Assembly: GCA_035498715.1 (NCBI GenBank)
Contig: DATJZV010000186.1
Coordinates: 6,369 to 70,368, forward strand
Reading direction: 5' to 3'
Length of the DNA: 64,000 bases
Origin: DASPSR01 sp035498715
GTDB lineage: Bacteria > Nitrospirota > UBA9217
Shown one piece after another: positions 44,606-52,420 of the stretch. Below the pieces are notes generated by a model that did not search any database, was not told the DNA's origin, and worked only from the letters and a program-made list of their open reading frames with translations. Position 1 is the stretch's first letter. Every line of letters begins with the position of its first letter. The position numbers and the translations under genes are program-made.

Positions 44606-45631
44606 CTACATGATTACCTTTTTCAGAATTTCCTCATCATCAAGCACCTTGCCGGCGCCGAGCGCCACGCACGTAAGGGGATCTTCTGCGATAATGATGG
44701 GGAGCGATGTCTCCTCACGGAGGAAGACATCTAAGCCTTTGAGCAGCGCACCTCCGCCTGCAAGAACGATCCCTTTGTCCACAATATCTGCCGAGAGTTC
44801 CGGAGGCGTGTTCTCGAGCGCGAGCTTTATCCCGTTCAAAATCTGACTGACCGGCTCAGCGAGCGATTCGCGGACCTCGCTGTCGTCGAGGATTAGCGTC
44901 TTGGGGATGCCGGAAACCAGGTCGCGGCCTTTGATCTCCATAGTCTGCCGGGCACTGTCCGTTTTATACGCAGATCCGAGCTCGAGCTTGATCGATTCGG
45001 CCATCATCTCGCCGATGAGCAGGTTGTATTTGCGCTTGATATAGTTGATGATTGCCTCATCCATTTTGTCCCCTCCCACACGGATGGCCTTGCTGTAGAC
45101 CACGCCGTCCATGGAGATGACGGCGATATCCGTGGTGCCGCCGCCGATGTCCACGATCATGTTGCCCGAGGGCTCTGATATGGGAAGACCGGTACCGATG
45201 GCCGCGGCCACGGGTTCTTCGATGAGGTAGACATCGCGCCCTCCCGATGTGATAGCGGCGTCCTTCACCGCGCGCTGTTCGACCTGCGTGATCCCCGAAG
45301 GAACGCCGATTACGATGCGGGGCCGCATGAAGGACTTCCGGTTGTGCACCCGCTGGATGAAGTATTTGAGCATCTCACCGGTTATGTCGAAGTCCGAAAT
45401 CACGCCATCCTTGATCGGGCGGATCGTCTTGACATCGCCTGGCGTGCGGCCGAGCATCCGCTTGGCTTCGGCACCTACGGCAAGCACCCTGCCGGTCTTC
45501 GCTGAGATGGCAACGACAGAAGGCTCGTTACACACGATGCCCTTGCCCTTGACGTACACCAGCGTGTTGGCCGTACCTAGGTCGATGGCCATGTCATTCG
45601 AAAACCATCCCATAATAGTGTTGATGAACAT
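44606..45631 (-). CDS. mreB: Rod-shape-determining actin homolog MreB
   Basis: Forms membrane-bound filaments that direct lateral wall growth. The actin-fold nucleotide motifs are intact: AIDLGTANTLVYVKGKG (phosphate 1), VDIGGGTTDIAVIS (phosphate 2) and VLAGGGALLKGLD (adenosine). An amphipathic start, MFINTIMGWFSNDMAIDLG, could serve as the membrane anchor; the internal ATG six codons later is an alternative start. It heads the mreBCD-mrdA-rodA operon, with its promoter expected in the 143 bp before it. Confidence 0.96.
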   Translation of the reverse strand: MFINTIMGWFSNDMAIDLGTANTLVYVKGKGIVCNEPSVVAISAKTGRVLAVGAEAKRMLGRTPGDVKTIRPIKDGVISDFDITGEMLKYFIQRVHNRKSFMRPRIVIGVPSGITQVEQRAVKDAAITSGGRDVYLIEEPVAAAIGTGLPISEPSGNMIVDIGGGTTDIAVISMDGVVYSKAIRVGGDKMDEAIINYIKRKYNLLIGEMMAESIKLELGSAYKTDSARQTMEIKGRDLVSGIPKTLILDDSEVRESLAEPVSQILNGIKLALENTPPELSADIVDKGIVLAGGGALLKGLDVFLREETSLPIIIAEDPLTCVALGAGKVLDDEEILKKVIM

Positions 45632-45774
45632 CGTTAGAAAAGGCTCCTTTCGAAATGCAGGATCACATAGTGAGGCACAGGGACCTGCGGACCGATACCG
45701 TCAAACCCGGACCATGGTCCCAGGAACCTCTGAAAACTAATCTCTCTTGACATCTATTCGTGTTGCAGAGCATG

Positions 45775-46260
45775 CTATATATCATGCGGTATCGTGTCTT
45801 CTTTCTCCTCCTCCATCGACGGTGGAGCAGTTTGTATGTCTGGCTGCCGGTCTGTAGTTGCGGACTGGACTGCCGGAACGACCCATGTCCGCGCCAGCAT
45901 ATCGCCAATCCGCATCCCCCGATCGTCACCGATGGCGGTGAGGCATTCGATGCCGAGCGCAAGGGGGCCAAGGAGCCAGCCGGCGTAGGGGATCAGAAAC
46001 AGCATAAAGACCAGCGCGAACGTAACGTTTCTGATGATCGATTCCCGGTAGGTTGTCGCCTTCACCCCGTCCATCGGGGCGACCCGGAGACCGATCAGTT
46101 TTTTGCCCGCGCTCTGCCCCTCGAACAACCCATCGCGGATGAGCAGGTAGCCGGCAGCTGAGAGGAAACCAAGAACATCCGGAAGCCGTGCCAGCCCGAT
46201 GACAAGTAAGAGATCAACAAATCCTGCAACCGCTCTGGTTGTGAGGTCCGCCTTCTGCAA
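45775..46260 (-). CDS. RDD-family membrane protein
   Basis: A 161-residue RDD protein with three to four hydrophobic helices. LTTRAVAGFVDLLLVIGLAR carries the Arg-Asp pattern that names the family, and QSAGKKLIGLRVAPMDG is its conserved central motif. RDD proteins are proposed ion exchangers or transport-related, but roles are mostly untested. The last 30 residues are a polar acidic tail. It sits 143 bp upstream of mreB on the same strand. Confidence 0.88.
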   Translation of the reverse strand: MQKADLTTRAVAGFVDLLLVIGLARLPDVLGFLSAAGYLLIRDGLFEGQSAGKKLIGLRVAPMDGVKATTYRESIIRNVTFALVFMLFLIPYAGWLLGPLALGIECLTAIGDDRGMRIGDMLARTWVVPAVQSATTDRQPDIQTAPPSMEEEKEDTIPHDI

Positions 46261-46442
46261 TGAGCCTCCTAAACCGATACATGATAACAGAACAAAAAGC
46301 TTATTTCAAGCGTAAAAGTAAATCCGGTCCCGTTGAAGTAATGACAAAAAAAGGGAAAATCCGCTCGGAGAGGTCTCCAACTGGACTAATTGGAGAGGGC
46401 AAGCTATACTCTAAAAAGGTCCAGTTGCAGGGACCTATATCT

Positions 46443-48242
46443 ATGCCTAATCGCGAAAATGGCGGATTTTCACGGCCTTATGCTGTGCGGTGGGAGAGGT
46501 ATATTCCTTTCCTTCAATGGCGTCACCTGATCACTCGCAGGAGCATGCGGGCCGATATCTTGGCCGGCATCACGGGCGCTATAATCGTTCTTCCCCAAGG
46601 CGTGGCGTTCGCGATCATCGCTGGCCTGCCACCCCAATACGGTCTCTACTCAGCTATTGTCCCGGCAATGGTCGCCGCTCTGTTCGGTTCCTCGCACCAT
46701 CTCATTTCCGGCCCGACTACTGCAATATCTATTGTGGTTTTTACCACGGTCAGCCAGCTTGCGGAACCATCGAGCGCCGCGTACATTCAGATAGTGCTCA
46801 CTCTCACCTTTATCGCCGGCGTGTTCCAGCTCGCACTGGGGCTAGCTCGTCTCGGTGCGCTCGTCAATTTCGTCTCGCATTCCGTGGTGGTGGGATTCAC
46901 CGCTGGGGCCGCCCTTCTCATCGGGACCAGCCAGCTCAGCAATTTCCTCGGCATTCCAGGATCAAAACATCATGCTTTTGTTCACATCTGGATGGATCTC
47001 TTCCGCAGGCTGCCGGAGACCAATTTCACCGTCTTCGGGATTGCCCTTGCCACGCTTGCGGTTGCTCTCTTTTTCAGGACCTATTTCCCGCGATGGCCCG
47101 GATTGCTGTTTTCCATGATCATCGGCAGCCTCCTGGCCGTAGCGCTTCATGGCGAGGAACACGGCGTGCGGCTCATCGGGTCTCTCCCGGGACATCTACC
47201 GCCACTCTCACTACCGGACCTTTCAACGGCCTCGATTCGCGAGCTCGCGCCTGCCTCTCTCGCGGTGGCCATGCTCGGGTTGGCCGAAGCTGTTTCCATC
47301 GCGCGGTCGGTGGCTACACGTTCTCACCAGCGCATCGATAGCAATCAGGAGTTTATCGGACAGGGCCTCTCGAATATTATCGGCAGTTTTTTTTCGAGCT
47401 ATGCTTCCTCGGGCTCCTTCACCCGTACCGGGCTGAATTACGACGTCGGGGCGCAGACGCCGATGGCCGCAGTGTATGCCGCGATCTCACTGACCGTGGT
47501 GCTTCTGTTCATTGCTCCGCTCACCGCCTATCTCCCCATGGCATCCATGGCGGGCGTACTCCTTCTGATCGCCTATAGTCTTGTCGATATGCATCATATC
47601 AAGACCATCGTTAAAACGAGCAAGCCTGAAACCGGCGTGCTCGCCGTCACCTTCGTAGCGACCCTGCTAGTGGAACTGGAATTCGCCATTTACATCGGCG
47701 TCATCCTTTCGCTCCTTCTCTACCTTAACCGCACCTCTCATCCGCGCGTTATCACCTTGGTCCCTGACCCCGACAGCAACCGGCGCGGATTTGTCAACAT
47801 TCAGAAAAAACCTTCACTCGAATGTCCCCAGTTCAAGATCGTCCGGATCGATGGATCAATGTTTTTCGGCGCTGTGAACCACATCGCCGAGGAGCTGCAT
47901 GCCATAACAAAACAGAACCCTGAACAGGCCCACATCCTCACCGTGGGAGGTGGCATCAATTTCATCGACGTCGCCGGATGCGAAATGCTCGCCAATGAAG
48001 CACATCGCCTGCACGTGAGCGGTAGAAAACTGTATCTCTGCTCGCTGAAGGGAGAGGTCATGGATATACTGGGACGAGGCGGTTACCTCGATCGCATCGG
48101 ACAAGAGAATGTTTTCCGCACCAAGAGCGAGGCGCTCAAGAAGATCGTCTTTACCAGACTCGATCCCGAACGGTGCCGCGTCTGCAAGGTCAGAATCTTC
48201 AACGAATGCAGGCAGATGCCGGGGGAGCAGGAGGGGCCGTAA
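46443..48242 (+). CDS. SulP-family anion permease with STAS domain
   Basis: A 599-residue inner-membrane transporter for sulfate or another anion such as bicarbonate. ADILAGITGAIIVLPQGVAFA is the first-helix signature, about 11-14 helices follow, and SYASSGSFTRTGLNYDVGAQTP is the family loop. The STAS domain occupies about 455-575 (MFFGAVNHIAEEL). A short cysteine-containing tail (CRVCKVRIFNEC) ends it. The frame is open upstream to 46260, but that region is AT-rich, overlaps the divergent RDD start and shows no similarity, so ATG 46443 is preferred with moderate certainty. Confidence 0.9.
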   Translation: MPNRENGGFSRPYAVRWERYIPFLQWRHLITRRSMRADILAGITGAIIVLPQGVAFAIIAGLPPQYGLYSAIVPAMVAALFGSSHHLISGPTTAISIVVFTTVSQLAEPSSAAYIQIVLTLTFIAGVFQLALGLARLGALVNFVSHSVVVGFTAGAALLIGTSQLSNFLGIPGSKHHAFVHIWMDLFRRLPETNFTVFGIALATLAVALFFRTYFPRWPGLLFSMIIGSLLAVALHGEEHGVRLIGSLPGHLPPLSLPDLSTASIRELAPASLAVAMLGLAEAVSIARSVATRSHQRIDSNQEFIGQGLSNIIGSFFSSYASSGSFTRTGLNYDVGAQTPMAAVYAAISLTVVLLFIAPLTAYLPMASMAGVLLLIAYSLVDMHHIKTIVKTSKPETGVLAVTFVATLLVELEFAIYIGVILSLLLYLNRTSHPRVITLVPDPDSNRRGFVNIQKKPSLECPQFKIVRIDGSMFFGAVNHIAEELHAITKQNPEQAHILTVGGGINFIDVAGCEMLANEAHRLHVSGRKLYLCSLKGEVMDILGRGGYLDRIGQENVFRTKSEALKKIVFTRLDPERCRVCKVRIFNECRQMPGEQEGP

Positions 48243-48426
48243 AGTCAAACCCAGTCAATCCCGCTGAAAAGAAATAGCGCTTTTTTCGCTGATAAGGGGT
48301 ATAATATTAAATTATAAATTAACATCGAAGAGCAGATTCCGACAGCCTGCGAATCCGCCCATTTTTAAGATGGAATTCATCGTTCATGGCCTTGTGAAAT
48401 AAATCCAGAGAATTAAAGGAGGGTAT

Positions 48427-48828
48427 ATGCTTGAAAAAGTTTCTGCGGGTGAGAACATTGCCTCGTATTGTACAAAGTGCAAATTGATCCTTGACCATAC
48501 CATCGTTGCTGTTGACGGTGAAGAAATTGTTAAGGTAAAATGCATGACCTGCGGCAGTACGCACAAGTACCGAAGTGCTGCAGTCGTCGCCAAGCCCCGC
48601 TCCCCGAGAAAGAAGGAAGACGCGGCAAAAGCCGGCGAAGTCCTCTGGGAAACCTGCATTGCTGAGGCGAAAGGAAAAGAGCGTACCTACGATATGGGAG
48701 GAAAATACCGCGTTGGTGATATTGTTTTGCACCATGTCTTTGGTAAGGGCGTCGTGCGGAAGCTCTACCTCAACAAGTGTGACGTGCTCTTTAAGGATAA
48801 AGAACGGCTGATGGCGTCGTCGAACTAA
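48427..48828 (+). CDS. Zinc-ribbon protein with CarD-like C-terminal segment
   Basis: A 133-residue protein. CTKC (15-18) and CMTC (39-42) form a likely zinc ribbon, followed by a basic linker (KPRSPRKKEDAAK). The C-terminal segment YRVGDIVLHHVFGKGVVRKLYLNKCDVLF resembles the Tudor-like fold found in CarD/TRCF RNA-polymerase-interacting domains. An RNA- or polymerase-binding role is inferred, not known. GGAGGG precedes the ATG, and TATAAT at 48300-48305 might be its -10 element. Confidence 0.78.
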   Translation: MLEKVSAGENIASYCTKCKLILDHTIVAVDGEEIVKVKCMTCGSTHKYRSAAVVAKPRSPRKKEDAAKAGEVLWETCIAEAKGKERTYDMGGKYRVGDIVLHHVFGKGVVRKLYLNKCDVLFKDKERLMASSN

Positions 48829-48832
48829 AACA

Positions 48833-48934
48833 AATTTCACCGCAGAGGGCGCCGTGGCTGTCATTCCTGCAGAAGCGGGAATCCCGGGGTAGTATTTAGT
48901 AAGCCCCTGGATTCCTTTCTGTACGGGAATGACA
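48833..48934. repeat. MITE/REP-like inverted-repeat element (48859-48934) with a flanking dispersed repeat
   Basis: A 76-bp element begins TGTCATTCC(TG) and ends (CG)GGAATGACA. The arms of about 31 bp (48859-48889 and 48903-48934) match when one is reverse-complemented, sharing TGTCATTCC, AGAA, GGAATCC and GGGG blocks. The middle is only about 13 bases, so no protein is encoded. Just before it, ATTTCACCGCAGAGGGCGCCG repeats the phrase at 32624. Similar TGTCATTCC-ended elements are common in environmental Proteobacteria and Nitrospirota genomes. Confidence 0.75.
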
Positions 48935-48998
48935 AGATAGGGAGCATCCTTCGCGCCTGTGCGGTGTTATACATTTCTTTCCCTTTCTCTTTCCAGAA

Positions 48999-50177
48999 AT
49001 GCACAAAAACAAAATCCTCATCACTTGTCCCAAGGGGATGCCTCCCCTTCTGAAGCGAGAACTGCAAGCCTTGAAGTTCCCCGTATTTTCGGAGACCGTT
49101 GCCAGCGTCGAGACCGAAGGCGTCTTCAACGATACGTACACGCTCAACCTCTCACTACGAACCGGACACCGCGTACTTTTCCTGCTCGATAAATTCAAAG
49201 CGAAAAATTCTGACGAGTTGTACCGCGCCCTGTCAGGGCTGAACTGGGAAGACTACATTCCAGAAGAGGGATACCTCTGTGTGACCTCAGGTGTTGAGAC
49301 AAGGACGATCAAAGACTCGCGCTATGCAAGCTTGAAGTGCAAGGATGCCATTGTGGACAGGATCAAGGAAAAGCGGGGAAAGCGGCCCGATTCCGGTCCT
49401 GAACGGGACCGGTCCGTGGTGCATCTCTATTGGAAGGATGAGCAGTGTGCTGTCTACCTTGATACGTCGGGAGAGCCGCTTTCCCGACGCGGATATCGGA
49501 AGATCCCGCTCACAGCGCCCTTGCAGGAGACGCTTGCCGCTGCCATTGTCCTGTCGACTGGCTGGAATGGGAACGGAAATTTCATCAACCCCATGTGCGG
49601 TAGCGGAACGCTCGCTATCGAAGCGGCGCTTATCGGCCTGAACAGGGCACCAGGGCTTTTGCGGAGCAACTTCGGGTTCATGCATATTAAAGGATTTAGC
49701 GAATCACTCTGGAATGAAGTTCGTGAAAAGGCAAAAAAACAATCAAAAAGATCTTTTGACGGAGGGATTCATGCTACGGACATCAGCCCTGAAGCAGTGG
49801 ACGCAGCAAAAAAGAACGCGGTCACGGCAGGCGTGGAGCAACTCATCGAATTCGGTGTGTGCGATTACGCTGATACCCCTTTGCCCGGGGGTGGCATCAT
49901 CGTGGTGAATCCAGCTTACGGTGAGCGGATGGGAGAGATCTCGAAGCTTGAAGAGACCTACAAAGGCATCGGGGATTTCCTCAAGCAGAAGTGCAAGGGC
50001 TATACAGGCTACGTCTTTACGGGAAATCCGGCTCTAGCCAAAAAGGTGAGCCTGAAGCCGAAACGAAGCATTCCGTTCTTTAACAGCGGTATCGAGTGCA
50101 GGCTGCTCGAGTACGAGCTCTATGAGGGGACGAGGAAGGTGAAAAAGCCTACTGAGTATAAATCTGTTCCCTTATGA
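48999..50177 (+). CDS. THUMP-domain RNA methyltransferase (RlmL N-terminal/UPF0020 type)
   Basis: A 392-residue SAM-dependent methyltransferase likely to make N2-methylguanosine in 23S rRNA. An N-terminal ferredoxin-like/THUMP region (about 1-155) is followed by PLQETLAAAIVLSTGW and FINPMCGSGTLAIEAAL, the SAM site. The catalytic motif, normally NPPYGER, reads NPAYGERMG here. There is no C-terminal RlmK-like domain, so it is the short form. No Shine-Dalgarno is visible before ATG 48999, but similarity begins at once (KILITCPKGMPPLLKREL). Confidence 0.88.
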   Translation: MHKNKILITCPKGMPPLLKRELQALKFPVFSETVASVETEGVFNDTYTLNLSLRTGHRVLFLLDKFKAKNSDELYRALSGLNWEDYIPEEGYLCVTSGVETRTIKDSRYASLKCKDAIVDRIKEKRGKRPDSGPERDRSVVHLYWKDEQCAVYLDTSGEPLSRRGYRKIPLTAPLQETLAAAIVLSTGWNGNGNFINPMCGSGTLAIEAALIGLNRAPGLLRSNFGFMHIKGFSESLWNEVREKAKKQSKRSFDGGIHATDISPEAVDAAKKNAVTAGVEQLIEFGVCDYADTPLPGGGIIVVNPAYGERMGEISKLEETYKGIGDFLKQKCKGYTGYVFTGNPALAKKVSLKPKRSIPFFNSGIECRLLEYELYEGTRKVKKPTEYKSVPL

Positions 50178-50204
50178 AAAGTACGGGCGATCAGGAACAG
50201 CAAT

Positions 50205-51506
50205 TTAAGCACTCTTGAGATATTCGATGATTTTTTCCCGGATGGTCTTGAATATCTGTTCAAACCTGGCTTCGTCGTTCTCAAGGAGCGTTATCCTGAA
50301 GCCCTTCAGCATGCAGTTGAACCCTGTGAGCGGCACCACGCAGATTCCCGTTGTTGCGAGCAGATAGTAGACAAATCGCTTATCGAGCGCTACGTCTCTC
50401 GTAATTTTCTCGACATACTCTTTTACTGCTTTATCCTGTACCGGCAGAGACTGTTTCCCGTTAAGCACGCCCTCTTCGAACATCACGGTCATATAAAAAG
50501 CGCCGTTCGTCCTGTTCACGACGACCCCCCTTATGTCTTTCAGCAGATCATAGGCGACGTTGGAGCGACGCTCATACCTCTTATTCCGCTGCTCAACATG
50601 GTCCTTAAACCGTTTGTCCCCGAAGATCCTTGGGATCACCTTCTGCGGCAGCGTGGTGGAACAGACCTCGAGCATCTTGTCGTCGAGGATGCTTTTCACG
50701 TATTTTGTGAACAGCGGGTCGTCCTTAGCGTTGTACACCTCGATCCAGCCGCATCGGGAGCCGGGCCAGGGGAGCTCTTTCGAAATGCCCTTCATCGAGA
50801 TACCGCAAACATTGCCGATCACTTCAGCGAGCGGTACCGCCTTTTTCCCATTATAGGCCATATTGATGTAAATTTCGTCGCAGACGATGAACAGATCATA
50901 TTCCTCCGCGATGGTGACAATCTCCTGGACCACTTCTTTGGGATATACAGCGCCTGTAGGGTTATCGGGGTTGATGACAAGGATCCCGGAGATAGCGGGA
51001 TTGTACTTTACTTTCATGCGCAGGTCATTGAGGTCGGGATACCAGAGGTTGTGCGGGTCGAGGTTGTACGAGATATACTCGGCACCAGCGTGCGCGGCTT
51101 CGGCGGACGAGTGCGTGCTGTAGGCTGGGCTTGGACCGATCACTCGGTATTCCTTCCTGAGCTGTCCGTAGATCTTGCTGATGGCGTCGCCCAGCCCGTT
51201 GAAGAAGATGATGTCCTCTTTCGTGATCTTGACGTTCCCATTCTTATTCGACATCTGCGCCAGGAACTCACGCGTCGCCTCCAGACCTTTGGTTGGAGAA
51301 TAGGCATAGGAGGCGTCGTCGCGATTCGCCTCGATGACGATTTCCTTGATCCAGTCGGGAATCTTTTCGCCTTTCTGCACCGGGTCCCCGATGTTCTCCC
51401 AGATGATCTCGCGCCCGAGGTTGCCAAATCCCTTGGCAACGGCAACGATCTCCCGGATCTCGTATTTTAATTCGTCTGCACCGATCGAAACAATGTTATT
51501 TCTCAT
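50205..51506 (-). CDS. PLP-dependent class I/II aminotransferase
   Basis: A 433-residue aminotransferase. The conserved segments are YSPTKGLEATREFLA, NPDNPTGAVYPKEV, CDEIYINMAY and SMKGISKELPWPGSRCGWIEVY, the last holding the PLP lysine (GISKE). The C-terminus contains GICVVPLTGF and the substrate-carboxylate Arg region GFRITLL. It resembles alanine/aspartate-type enzymes of anaerobes, but the substrate cannot be assigned. ATG codons at 51566, 51557 and 51506 are possible; 51506 matches the usual family start (NIVSIGADELKYEIREIV). No metabolic partner is adjacent. Confidence 0.88.
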   Translation of the reverse strand: MRNNIVSIGADELKYEIREIVAVAKGFGNLGREIIWENIGDPVQKGEKIPDWIKEIVIEANRDDASYAYSPTKGLEATREFLAQMSNKNGNVKITKEDIIFFNGLGDAISKIYGQLRKEYRVIGPSPAYSTHSSAEAAHAGAEYISYNLDPHNLWYPDLNDLRMKVKYNPAISGILVINPDNPTGAVYPKEVVQEIVTIAEEYDLFIVCDEIYINMAYNGKKAVPLAEVIGNVCGISMKGISKELPWPGSRCGWIEVYNAKDDPLFTKYVKSILDDKMLEVCSTTLPQKVIPRIFGDKRFKDHVEQRNKRYERRSNVAYDLLKDIRGVVVNRTNGAFYMTVMFEEGVLNGKQSLPVQDKAVKEYVEKITRDVALDKRFVYYLLATTGICVVPLTGFNCMLKGFRITLLENDEARFEQIFKTIREKIIEYLKSA

Positions 51507-51945
51507 GAGACTTCCGAATGTCGGATGCCCGGCAGTCTGCCACCGGGGAAAAGACATGCCCTCCATAATGATTTATGAATGCTATAATTTTCCTATATTA
51601 CTAAAAGTACAAGGCAGAGTAAAGATATTTGTTAACATGGCGGCGTCAGGATGGTATCCGGAACACGAAAATGGAAGGCCATCTGCTTTACAAACAGAGG
51701 TAACCATGATATTTTTAAGAAAGTGCGATACCGCGTTACAGTAGCCCAAACTGGTGAAATAGCTGTTTAGTTTTTATACCAAAACGGCAACAAACATCTT
51801 AAAAGTCAATGACACGAATGAGATGAAAAGGACGGATTACTCGATAAAAAATAAGTCACGATGGATATTATTCGTGGTCTTCGAATAATTCTTTAAATTA
51901 GCGCTTCATGCATTAGTTTCAGCTTTTCAAAATGAGGAACATCTC
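51507..51945. other. Spacer of 439 bp with dispersed repeat fragments
   Basis: No gene is supported. CAATGACACGAATGAGATG near 51808 and ATTATTCGTGGTCTTCGAATAATTC near 51868 belong to the ATTCGTG-type dispersed repeats. The stretch is AT-rich and must carry the aminotransferase promoter on the minus strand. Confidence 0.45.
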
Positions 51946-52389
51946 ATGCTGAAGGCCATACTTGTAAAAGCAAATATCTTATTCTGGTCGCGGTTCTTTT
52001 CTCGCTTATCGCCTCCTTTGCTGCATTCATCTAGGGGGCGGTCAAGACTGCTGCCGTCACTCTTCACTATGGCCGCAACGCGCGGTGAAGACCCTCTGGG
52101 GGCCGTCGAACTCATCAATATCATGGATACCTTCCTGATAGCGGCGGCGTTTTTTATCTTCTCCGGAGGACTGTATGAACTTTTTATTGAGGATGTCGCC
52201 ATGCCTGCCTGGTTAATCGTCCATAACCTTCATGACCTCATGGCCAAGCTTGCGAGCGTGCTCGCCGTGACCTTCCTCGAGCACCTGATGACGTGGAAAG
52301 ACCCAAACGACACGCTGTACTTTGGAATCGCTATCTCACTCGTATCCGCATCACTCATTGCGTTTAGCTATTTCAGCGATAAAGATTGA
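51946..52389 (+). CDS. YqhA/UPF0114-family membrane protein with a frame-shifted N-terminal segment
   Basis: The 147-codon frame is open throughout, but only its ends look like the family. MLKAIL starts normally, and from about residue 44 GEDPLGAVELINIMDTFLIAA, GGLYELFIED and the later helices match UPF0114. Residues about 7-42 are polar and unlike any homolog. The alternative frame over 51969-52070 instead encodes SKYLILVAVLFSLIASFAAFI, then a TAG stop (52032-52034) where Trp would be expected, then GAVKTAAVTLHYG: the missing first membrane helix. So there appear to be two compensating frameshifts plus a nonsense change. The protein, if made, lacks helix 1. Family function is unknown. Confidence 0.75.
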   Translation: MLKAILVKANILFWSRFFSRLSPPLLHSSRGRSRLLPSLFTMAATRGEDPLGAVELINIMDTFLIAAAFFIFSGGLYELFIEDVAMPAWLIVHNLHDLMAKLASVLAVTFLEHLMTWKDPNDTLYFGIAISLVSASLIAFSYFSDKD

Positions 52390-52420
52390 TGCTGTGTCCC
52401 GTTTCTCTCAGGGGGAGAAG

